Source of the DNA: JBIKLM01 sp044375105
GTDB lineage: Bacteria; Planctomycetota; UBA1135; GCA-002686595
Direction: 5' to 3'
Assembly: GCA_044375105.1 (NCBI GenBank)
Contig: JBILNK010000137.1
Location: 1 to 11,773 of the forward strand
DNA: 11,773 nt
Shown here: positions 6,434 through 11,773 of the stretch, one piece after another
Numbering within the stretch: position 1 is the stretch's first letter
Layout: each line of letters begins with the position of its first letter
Translations under genes and position numbers: made by a program
Notes under the pieces: model-generated
Databases searched by the model: none
What the model was told of the DNA's origin: nothing
The model's input: only the letters and a program-made list of their open reading frames with translations

Positions 6434-7790
6434 CCGCGCGCACCGCGTGGCTCTGCGGATCGTAGCTGAAGGCCGAGCGCTCCCAGATCGAGCGCGTGGC
6501 CAGCTCCACGGCGACCATGTGGGCCACGCCCAGGTCGATCTGCGAGCGGTTCGGCTGGCGGCTGCGGATGCAGGCCAGCCAGTCCTTGCGCAGCGCATCC
6601 TGCCAATCGCCGGTTTCGCAGGGGAACTCCTGGGGATCGACGTCGTCGACGAAGGGCGACTGGGGCTTGAGCACCAGCTTGGACTCGTTGCCGAGCAACA
6701 GGTCGGCCTCGTGGCCGCGGATGATCGTGTCGAAGCCGCGGTCGTTGCAGGTCGAGCCGGCGATGCTCATCTGGTGGACCTGGTTGCCCTGCTCGTCGCT
6801 GAATTCGAGCAGCAGGTTGACCTGGTCGTGGTTCTGCATGGCCTTGTCGACCAGATGGCCGCCGCTGGCGACCACGCGCGTCGGCGCGCCCAAGTCCATG
6901 GCGTAGAGCAGCGGCGTCATCTGGTGCACCAGCAGGTCGCCGATGATGCCGGTCGACCACTTCTTGTAGCGGCGCCAGCGGTGGTAGACCTCGGTGTCCC
7001 ACTCGTCGACGCCCTCCGGGCCGCACCAGGCCTCCCAATCGAGCATCTCGCCGGGGGCCACGTTCTTGTCGATGCCGTACAGCCATTCGCCGTTCTTCGA
7101 ATTGCGGCAATAGCTGGTCTGGCTCCAGGTCGGCTGGCCGATCGCCCCGGCCCGGATCAGTTCCTTGGCCTTGTTGTGATCGGTCTTCATCATGTACTGG
7201 GTGCCGACTTGCAAGATCTGGCCTCCGGCGCGCGCTTGGCGCTGCATCCACAGAGCGTCGACCAGGTGGCGTGTCAGCGGCTTCTCGCAATACACGTCCA
7301 AGCCGGCCTGCATGGCGTCCACGGAGTGCTTGGCGTGCCAGTGCTCCGGCGAAGCCACCAAGACGCCGTGGATGTCGCCGCGGGCCAGCAATTCGCGATA
7401 ATCGCGATAGCCCTGGACCTCGACCCCGGGTTGGCGTGTCTGGCACTTCGTGACCCCCTTGTCGAGGCGCGGCTTGCAGACCTCGGCGACGGCCACGATG
7501 TCGAGCTTCTCCTCGCCGCGCTCGCGATAGCTGAGCAGCGCATCCAGGTGCCCGCCGCCCATGCCGCCCGAGCCGATCAGCGCCAGCCGGATCGGCTGGT
7601 CCGGGGCCAGTTGGTTGACCTTCGGATTGGCCTTGACCGGCCGCAGGCGCTCGTCCCAGGCGGCCTGGGCGGCGCTGGTCGTCGCGCAGGACAGGCCGCT
7701 GCCGCCCAGGGCCAGGGCGCCGGCGGCGGCGGTGCGGGTCAGGAAGCGGCGGCGGGCCGGGTTCGGGGGCGGTGAGTGGGGGGAGCTCAT
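6429..7790 (-). CDS. Tat-exported Gfo/Idh/MocA family oxidoreductase, catalytic motifs intact
   Basis: A 453-residue exported NAD(P)-dependent oxidoreductase. The N-terminus has a twin-arginine motif, RRRFL (13-17), then a hydrophobic stretch (21-34) ending in GLSC; Cys35 could be lipidated, but the lipobox is imperfect. The Rossmann motif GSGGMGGG is at 73-80 and SPEHWHA at 147-153. The catalytic EKP is present (E169, K170, P171), as is the D285-x-x-x-H289 pair. The central DWEAWCGP (251-258) and the following Trp/Arg-rich stretch are typical of the large Tat-exported branch common in Planctomycetota, Verrucomicrobiota and Bacteroidota. Such enzymes oxidise, reduce or rearrange sugars and glycosides; the substrate here is unknown. 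It is probably the first gene of the redox run and lies 154 bases upstream of the apbE-like gene. Start ATG at 7790 chosen because it gives a complete Tat signal. No Shine-Dalgarno is evident. Confidence 0.94.
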   Translation of the reverse strand: MSSPHSPPPNPARRRFLTRTAAAGALALGGSGLSCATTSAAQAAWDERLRPVKANPKVNQLAPDQPIRLALIGSGGMGGGHLDALLSYRERGEEKLDIVAVAEVCKPRLDKGVTKCQTRQPGVEVQGYRDYRELLARGDIHGVLVASPEHWHAKHSVDAMQAGLDVYCEKPLTRHLVDALWMQRQARAGGQILQVGTQYMMKTDHNKAKELIRAGAIGQPTWSQTSYCRNSKNGEWLYGIDKNVAPGEMLDWEAWCGPEGVDEWDTEVYHRWRRYKKWSTGIIGDLLVHQMTPLLYAMDLGAPTRVVASGGHLVDKAMQNHDQVNLLLEFSDEQGNQVHQMSIAGSTCNDRGFDTIIRGHEADLLLGNESKLVLKPQSPFVDDVDPQEFPCETGDWQDALRKDWLACIRSRQPNRSQIDLGVAHMVAVELATRSIWERSAFSYDPQSHAVRAV

Positions 7791-7915
7791 GGAGCGGGGC
7801 CGGGAAGGGTCGACGGGGGGCCCGGGGGCGCCCCGGGCTCCGCCGCAGTGTAGCCCTGGGCCGGCGCAGGCGGGGGCGCTGCCCCCGAGGGCCCCGGGGC
7901 GCTAGGCTCCAGACG
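7791..7915. promoter_or_regulatory. Divergent intergenic region with two perfect GC hairpins
   Basis: This 125-base gap must hold the promoters of two divergent genes, but no convincing -35/-10 pair is visible for either. It contains two perfect hairpins: GCCCGGGG-GCG-CCCCGGGC (7820-7838, 8-bp stem) and CGGGGGC-GCT-GCCCCCG (7871-7887, 7-bp stem). Both have the same layout, a 3-base loop starting with GC inside an all-GC stem, and could form in DNA or in the leader RNAs. Confidence 0.4.
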
Positions 7916-8578
7916 ATGCAGCAGCAGAGCGGACGTGGGGCGGAGCCGTCGTCGGCCACCGCCGGCGAGTACCAAAGCCCCAACCGGCCGGCCAAGGGCC
8001 GCCGCGCCGCGCGCTCGGCGCCGGCCCCGGCCTTGCGCATCGCAGCCCCCGCGGACCTGGCGGTGCGCGGCGAGCGCGAGGCGCTGGCCCTGATAGGCCT
8101 GCCGCCCGGCGACGGACCGCAGGCCCAGGCCGCCCTGCAGGGGGCGCGCCAGCGCATCGCCTTCCTCGAAGGGGCGCTGGAGGCATCCGCCAAGCTCGAG
8201 CACGCTGCCCAGCAGTTCGCGGATCGTTTGGAGGAGCGGTCGACGCGCGCCCGCGAAGACTACCAGCGCGAGCTCAGCGCCATGCGCGGCCTGGTCGACC
8301 AGCGCGAGCGCGAGCTGCGCACCCTGGCGCTGGAGATGGGCAAGCTGCAAGGACGCCTGGAGGTCGCCGAGCAGCGCTTGATCGAGGCGCGCAGCGAAGG
8401 CTCGGCGGCTGCCGAGCGCGCCCGCAGCGAGGGCCGGGCCCAGATCGAAGCCCTGGCGCGCGCCGGAGCCGCGCCCGCGCCGGCGGCCCCCTGGCTCGAC
8501 TCCCGCGAAAGGCGCCTTCTCTTCGTACTGCTCGTGATGGCGCTGCTGATTTGGATGTATAAGACGGTTTCGGCCTAG
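7916..8578 (+). CDS. Coiled-coil protein with C-terminal membrane anchor, function unknown
   Basis: A 220-residue protein that I do not recognise as a named family. Residues 1-45 are polar and probably disordered (Gln, Ser, Pro, Lys/Arg). From about 58 to 185 it is almost entirely helix-forming Ala/Glu/Arg/Leu/Gln, with heptad-like spacing between about 85 and 170, indicating a long coiled coil. After a short Ala/Pro linker and the charged DSRERR, one hydrophobic segment (about 198-214, LLFVLLVMALLIWMY) ends six residues from the C-terminus, so it looks tail-anchored with the coiled coil in the cytoplasm. The ATG at 7916 is preferred because upstream in-frame sequence is arginine-rich, GC-hairpin DNA overlapping the divergent gene. 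Codon use (high GC3, few rare codons) supports real coding. It stands alone, divergent from the redox genes and convergent with the pilin-like operon. A structural or scaffold role is possible but not shown. Confidence 0.75.
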   Translation: MQQQSGRGAEPSSATAGEYQSPNRPAKGRRAARSAPAPALRIAAPADLAVRGEREALALIGLPPGDGPQAQAALQGARQRIAFLEGALEASAKLEHAAQQFADRLEERSTRAREDYQRELSAMRGLVDQRERELRTLALEMGKLQGRLEVAEQRLIEARSEGSAAAERARSEGRAQIEALARAGAAPAPAAPWLDSRERRLLFVLLVMALLIWMYKTVSA

Positions 8579-8587
8579 GAACCGTCT
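8562..8587. terminator. Hairpin across the stop codon at a convergent gene junction
   Basis: AGACGGTTTC (8562-8571) pairs with GGAACCGTCT (8578-8587), ten pairs including one G-T wobble, with a 6-base loop. The stop codon TAG (8576-8578) lies in the loop and right arm. A smaller hairpin, GCGCT-TGA-AGCGC (8596-8608), follows before the convergent gene ends at 8614. There is no T-tract, so this is a weak or factor-assisted terminator, or a 3'-end stabiliser usable in both directions. Confidence 0.45.
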
Positions 8588-8613
8588 ACGGCTGTGCGCT
8601 TGAAGCGCCCAAC

Positions 8614-9885
8614 TCAGCCACGCGCCAGGTAGGCGCTCAGCAGCGCCTGCGCCCGCGGCTCGCCCTGGTCGCGACGCGATTCGAGGCACGGACGCACGCT
8701 CTCCTTCGCCAAGGGATGGGCTGCCAGGTCGCGCAGGCAGCCCGCCAGGCGCTCGACCGGCGCGTGCTGAATCTGGCTCAAGAGCTTGGGCAGGGCCTGC
8801 GCTTCGAAGCGCCGCTCCTCGGCGATGAAACTCTCCCAGATGGCGCGCTTTGGAGGGAAACGCTGGCCGGAAAGCGCCATCAGCGCCGCGTGGGCCGCCT
8901 CGCGCACCTGCGCTTCGGCGTGCAGGGGCCCGAGCAGGCTCTCCGCGGCCCAGGCCGCCGACAGCCGGCCGATCAGCCGGCAGGCTTCGGCAGCCAGCGC
9001 CGTGCGCTGGCTGCCGGTCCAGCCGGCGGCCAGCTCGCTCCAGCGCCGCCGCTCGGCCAGCCCCAACCGCGGGGCCAGCTCGCCCGCCAAGGCCAGCAGA
9101 GTCTGGGGATCGTGGCGACCGGCCAGCAGCAGGCCCTCGAGGCGCTCGAGCGCGCGCAGCTCGCCGGCGTCGCACAGCCCTTGCAACAGGCAGATTTCGA
9201 GCTCCGGCACCGAGAGGGCGAACAGCGGCGCGAGGTTCGGATAGAGCGAAGCATCGCGCGCCGCCCAGCGGGCGATGGCGCCGCGCAGCTGCTGGCGCTG
9301 GGCGCGGCCAGGCGGCTGCAGCTCGAAGAGCGTAGCGAGCTCGGCGCAGCGGTCGCCGGGCAAGCGGGCCGCGGCCAGCCCCAGCAGGCGGCCCGCCAGC
9401 GGACCCGTTCCGATCGCTGCACGCCAGCCCCCCAGGGCCTCGAACCGCTCGGCGCACAGCTCGCCGCCGAGCTCGGCCAAAGCCGTCAGGATCAGGTCCT
9501 CTTGAAAGCGGTTGAGGGGCTCGTCCTGATCGCCGGGGGCCGCTCCCGGCCCCCGCCCGCTGAGCAGCCGTTCGAGCAGCAGGGGCTCCAGTTCCCGCCC
9601 GCCGGCGAGCAGTCGATCGAGGACCTGCCCGTCAGCGCCGCGCCAGCCGCGCTCGGCGCGCCGCAGGCATTCGCCGATCAGCTCCGCTGCGGTCAGGTCG
9701 GCGCCGGCTGCCGCGGATGGTGAGGCCAGCTCCTCTGCCTGCCAGCCAGCCGAGCCCCACGCGGCCCAGGGCGTCCCTGGCCGATGCGACAAAGGCAGCA
9801 ATACGGCCAGGCCGACCAGGCCCGCCAGCATGAAACTTCGCCCAGCAAGCCGCCCGCGCGGCGGCTGCTGATCAAGGTTGCCCAT
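8614..9885 (-). CDS. Membrane-anchored alpha-helical repeat (HEAT-like) protein
   Basis: A 423-residue protein with an N-terminal hydrophobic segment (about 17-33) after an Arg-rich stretch, a signal anchor or signal peptide, so the bulk should lie outside the cytoplasm. The rest is Leu/Ala/Glu/Arg-rich and reads as consecutive short amphipathic helices broken by Gly, Pro or Asp. This suggests an alpha-solenoid of the HEAT or ARM type, for example the pairs around 205-245, 260-300 and 325-350. No catalytic motif is visible. Its ATG lies inside the end of the upstream PilX-like gene (14-base overlap) and has a good Shine-Dalgarno there, so it belongs to the same operon. It may act as an assembly scaffold or accessory subunit of the pilin-like system; this rests only on the overlap. 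The fold call is from composition and helix pattern, not from a recognised family. Confidence 0.75.
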   Translation of the reverse strand: MGNLDQQPPRGRLAGRSFMLAGLVGLAVLLPLSHRPGTPWAAWGSAGWQAEELASPSAAAGADLTAAELIGECLRRAERGWRGADGQVLDRLLAGGRELEPLLLERLLSGRGPGAAPGDQDEPLNRFQEDLILTALAELGGELCAERFEALGGWRAAIGTGPLAGRLLGLAAARLPGDRCAELATLFELQPPGRAQRQQLRGAIARWAARDASLYPNLAPLFALSVPELEICLLQGLCDAGELRALERLEGLLLAGRHDPQTLLALAGELAPRLGLAERRRWSELAAGWTGSQRTALAAEACRLIGRLSAAWAAESLLGPLHAEAQVREAAHAALMALSGQRFPPKRAIWESFIAEERRFEAQALPKLLSQIQHAPVERLAGCLRDLAAHPLAKESVRPCLESRRDQGEPRAQALLSAYLARG

Positions 9886-11128
9886 GACCCTTCTCCCTCC
9901 AGCCGATGACCTCGAAGGTGGACGTGGAGTAGATATCGGCGTCGGCCAGGGATTCGTCGTAGTGGATCTTGCAATTGCTGTCCAAGATCAGCTCCTTGGC
10001 CATCACCGCGCCGAACAGCTCGAAGTTGCTGTTGATCTCGACCAGCGCGTTGGGCGCGTAGATCGAGGCGTACATCTTGGCGTTGGAGTCGAAGTCGAGC
10101 AGGTCCACGTCGACCAGCTGCAAGGGATCGACGATGTTGTCGGAGAGCAGCTGGAAAGACAAACCCTTGGGATCCAGATCGAGCGGAGCGATCAGGGTGT
10201 TCGAGTCGATCAGGAAATCGTCCTCGACGTAGATCGTAACCGGACCCGCGGTGCTGTCGATGCGCAGCGACGAGCCGGTCAGCACCTTCAGGTTCGTGAC
10301 CACCAGTTCGGCCGGACCCTGGATGGTCAGTTTGGCGTTCTTGCCCACCTGGAACTGGCCGAAGTCGTAGTTGCCCGGCGCCAGGGTCTGGACCGCGTTG
10401 TTGGCCAGCACCAGATGGCCGCCCGGCGTGTAGGTCGGCAGCTGGATCGGCGGCAGGGTCGTCGGCTCTGGGCTGGCGAAGGCGCCGCCGCTGACGATCG
10501 CGTTGCCGAGCACCATTGCCGTGCCGTCCGGTCCGGGCGTGAGCTGACCCCAGACCTTGGCGTTCTGCGAGACTTCGATGTCGGCGTTGGAGCCGACCGC
10601 GCCGTCGTCGTCGCAATAGGCGCTGCTGCCGCTGTTGTTGAGCGCCGCGTAGGGCGCCAGCTCGGAGTCGTAGGAGTCGATCTGGGCATTGCTGGCCAGC
10701 CAGACGCCGTCTTCGCCGAAGGCTCCGAACTGGAACAGGCCCTGGCTGACGCTCTCGGCGATGACTTCGAGTCCGAGGCGCGTGTGCCCGAGCCGGGCGC
10801 CGGCGTCGGCGCTGAATTGATCGCCCGCCAAGGGGGTGAAACCGGCCCAGGCCTCGGCGCCGCCGAGGCGCAGGGGCGCCTGGGCGCTGAAGGCCTGGCC
10901 GGGGCCGCCCAGCTCCAGATCGACCAGAGCGGCCGCGACAGCGGCCTCCCCGGCGTAGCGCGCCTGCAGCCGCTGCAGATCGCCGCGCTGTTCGCGCTGC
11001 ATCGCCAGGCTGGTGGTCAGGACCGAAGCCGAGAGCACGGCGATGCCCGTCAAGGTCAGCATGGAGGCCAGTAGCGCGTTGCCGCGCTGAGCGGGCGGCG
11101 CGCGGCGTCGCGAGGTCTTGGACTGCAT
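9872..11128 (-). CDS. PilX-like protein with bactofilin-like/DUF7305-type repeat region
   Basis: A 418-residue protein with an N-terminus like PilX-type pilus assembly proteins: basic residues, RGNALL (15-20), a hydrophobic helix (about 18-42), then a polar helix running through ARYAGEAAVAAALVDLEL (56-73). From about 140 to 400 it is rich in short beta-strand repeats with recurring Asn-centred turns (SNAQI 146, SNADI 180, QNAKV 188, KNAKL 263, SNAKM 348, INSNFEL 365, SNCKI 384), suggesting a beta-helix. The C-terminal part, including IYAPNALVEI (356-365) and FGAVMAKELILDS (372-384) then HYDESL (389-394), matches what I know of the DUF7305 domain found at the end of PilX-like proteins. It probably sits in or on a type IV pilus-like fibre. 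The ATG at 11128 shares one base with the stop of the upstream gene (TGATG); longer upstream extensions would lie inside that gene. Its end overlaps the next gene by 14 bases. Confidence 0.85.
   Translation of the reverse strand: MQSKTSRRRAPPAQRGNALLASMLTLTGIAVLSASVLTTSLAMQREQRGDLQRLQARYAGEAAVAAALVDLELGGPGQAFSAQAPLRLGGAEAWAGFTPLAGDQFSADAGARLGHTRLGLEVIAESVSQGLFQFGAFGEDGVWLASNAQIDSYDSELAPYAALNNSGSSAYCDDDGAVGSNADIEVSQNAKVWGQLTPGPDGTAMVLGNAIVSGGAFASPEPTTLPPIQLPTYTPGGHLVLANNAVQTLAPGNYDFGQFQVGKNAKLTIQGPAELVVTNLKVLTGSSLRIDSTAGPVTIYVEDDFLIDSNTLIAPLDLDPKGLSFQLLSDNIVDPLQLVDVDLLDFDSNAKMYASIYAPNALVEINSNFELFGAVMAKELILDSNCKIHYDESLADADIYSTSTFEVIGWREKGHGQP
9895..9900 (-). promoter_or_regulatory. Shine-Dalgarno for the helical-repeat protein gene
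   Basis: GGAGGG on the minus strand lies 9 bases before the ATG at 9885 and inside the last codons of the upstream gene. It supports this start and translational coupling. Confidence 0.7.
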
Positions 11129-11773
11129 CAGTTCCTGAGCGCCACCTGGCGCGTGTTTTCCACCACCTGAACCTGCTCGAGACCCTGTTCTTGGACCGGC
11201 ATCCAGATCGACAGGGAGACGCTCAGCACCTCGCCGTTGCGCTGGACCACGAAGCTGGGTTCGTCGATCAGTCCGTCGCCGTCGTCGTCCGCTCCGTTGG
11301 CGGCCTCTCCGGCGCCCAGGGGCGGCATTTCGCTGGCCAGCACCCGCTCCCGCTGCAGGCCTCCCGGCAAGCTCCTCACCAAGATGAGCTCGTGCTCGTC
11401 GATCAGGCCATCGCCGTCTTGATCCTCGCCGTCGAGCAGCTCCTCGGCGCACAGCCGCAGGAACAGCCGCTCCTGGTTGCCCCACACCGGCGCGCCGTCG
11501 ACGAAACCCGCCAGGCGCGAGAAGCGCAGGTCGTCGGAACCCAGGTTGCCGATCGGATCCGGTAGCAAACTGGCGGCCACGGCGTCCTTGAGGCGCCCGG
11601 CGGCCTCGTCCAGGGCGCGCTGGCTCTCCAGCATCAGCGCGGCGCGCCGCTGGGAGACCGTCAGGGCGCTGCCCGAGCGGGTCAGCGACTCCGACAGGTG
11701 TAGCAAAGTCAGCCCGCAGATCGCCAGGGCTGCCGTGGTCTCGATCATGGTCATGCCCAACCGCGGATGCCGC
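11128..11773 (-). CDS. Prepilin-like protein with EF-hand-type calcium loops, 5' end outside window
   Basis: The frame is open from the window edge to the TGA at 11130-11128. It begins RHPRLGMTMIETT, a type IV prepilin signature: a basic leader, then cleavage after Gly before Met-Thr-Met-Ile-Glu, with the conserved Glu at mature position 5 and a hydrophobic helix behind it. A TTG (11760) and ATGs at 11754 and 11748 are possible starts but would shorten or remove the leader, so the true start is probably upstream. The mature protein would be about 208 residues, close to PilW/PilV or GspJ-type minor pilins. It holds a canonical 12-residue EF-hand loop, DQDGDGLIDEHE (bases 11424-11389), and a second loop DDDGDGLIDEPS (11289-11254) that lacks the final Glu. 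Prepilin peptidase should process it at the membrane. It is first of the three overlapping genes seen here; more pilin genes probably lie upstream. Confidence 0.85.
   Translation of the reverse strand, partial: RHPRLGMTMIETTAALAICGLTLLHLSESLTRSGSALTVSQRRAALMLESQRALDEAAGRLKDAVAASLLPDPIGNLGSDDLRFSRLAGFVDGAPVWGNQERLFLRLCAEELLDGEDQDGDGLIDEHELILVRSLPGGLQRERVLASEMPPLGAGEAANGADDDGDGLIDEPSFVVQRNGEVLSVSLSIWMPVQEQGLEQVQVVENTRQVALRN
11133..11136 (-). promoter_or_regulatory. Weak Shine-Dalgarno and TGATG coupling site for the PilX-like gene
   Basis: AGGA on the minus strand lies only 4 bases before the ATG at 11128, closer than usual. The stop and start codons share a base (TGATG, 11130-11126), so initiation probably depends on ribosomes finishing the prepilin gene. 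Confidence 0.5.

Noticed and set aside
6275..6598. Longer N-terminus for the ApbE-like protein starting at 6598
   Set aside because: It would overlap 170 bases of the preceding oxidoreductase in another frame and add an Arg/Ser/Pro-rich stretch unlike any ApbE N-terminus.
6384..7775. Plus-strand open frame of 463 codons opposite the intact oxidoreductase gene
   Set aside because: It mirrors a clearly coding gene, has shadow-type composition, and shows no motif or ribosome binding site.
7845..7856. TACACT on the minus strand (7856-7851) as a -10 box for the oxidoreductase at 7790
   Set aside because: Only four of six matches, no -35 partner at a proper distance, so not better than chance.
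7772..7915. Longer N-terminus for the coiled-coil protein starting at 7772
   Set aside because: The added 48 residues are Gly/Arg-rich translation of hairpin DNA and would overlap the start of the divergent oxidoreductase.
1..11773. CRISPR array, tRNA, rRNA, transposon ends or phage genes
   Set aside because: No regularly spaced direct repeats, no cloverleaf or ribosomal signatures, and no transposase or integrase motifs were seen in any frame.

Overview
GC-rich (about two-thirds G+C or more), densely packed bacterial DNA holding nine protein-coding genes, two of them cut by the window edges. No rRNA, tRNA, CRISPR array, insertion sequence or phage gene is visible. Several traits fit a Planctomycetota/PVC-type or similar heterotrophic Gram-negative bacterium: two Tat-exported Gfo/Idh/MocA oxidoreductases, a membrane-anchored single-haem cytochrome c, a sugar ABC-transporter binding protein next to a GH13 amylase, and prepilin-like genes with calcium-loop motifs. 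That assignment is an inference from gene content; no phylogenetic marker is present.

Layout. (A) 1-3333, alpha-glucan use: a 3'-truncated sugar-binding protein gene (minus strand, 862 to beyond 1) is divergent from a secreted multidomain alpha-amylase (plus strand, 913-3333). (B) 3430-7790, a minus-strand redox run, read from high to low coordinates: a Tat-exported Gfo/Idh/MocA oxidoreductase with intact catalytic motifs (7790-6429), an ApbE-like FAD:protein FMN transferase (6274-5504), a second Tat-exported oxidoreductase that lacks the usual catalytic lysine (5470-4238), and a membrane cytochrome c (4233-3430) whose ribosome binding site lies inside the preceding gene. (C) 7916-8578, plus strand: an orphan coiled-coil protein with a C-terminal membrane anchor, divergent from (B) and convergent with (D). 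(D) 8614-11773, a tightly overlapping minus-strand operon: a prepilin-like protein with EF-hand-type loops (5' end outside the window), a PilX-like protein with a bactofilin-like/DUF7305-type repeat region, and a membrane-anchored alpha-helical repeat protein.

How the parts may work together. (A) would break down external or periplasmic alpha-glucan and capture the sugars. (B) could oxidise sugars or sugar derivatives outside the cytoplasm and pass electrons to the membrane; this is inferred from gene order and export signals. (D) probably builds or decorates a type IV pilus or pseudopilus-like surface structure.

There are no gene-free stretches over 300 bases. The spacers (863-912, 3334-3429, 5471-5503, 6275-6428, 7791-7915, 8579-8613) are short, and all but the first contain perfect or near-perfect GC-rich hairpins. 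The most striking is a nested palindrome at 6372-6433 that includes the stop codon of the upstream oxidoreductase gene. The best candidates for something not well described are the lysine-less oxidoreductase/cytochrome/ApbE set and the three-gene pilin-like operon.
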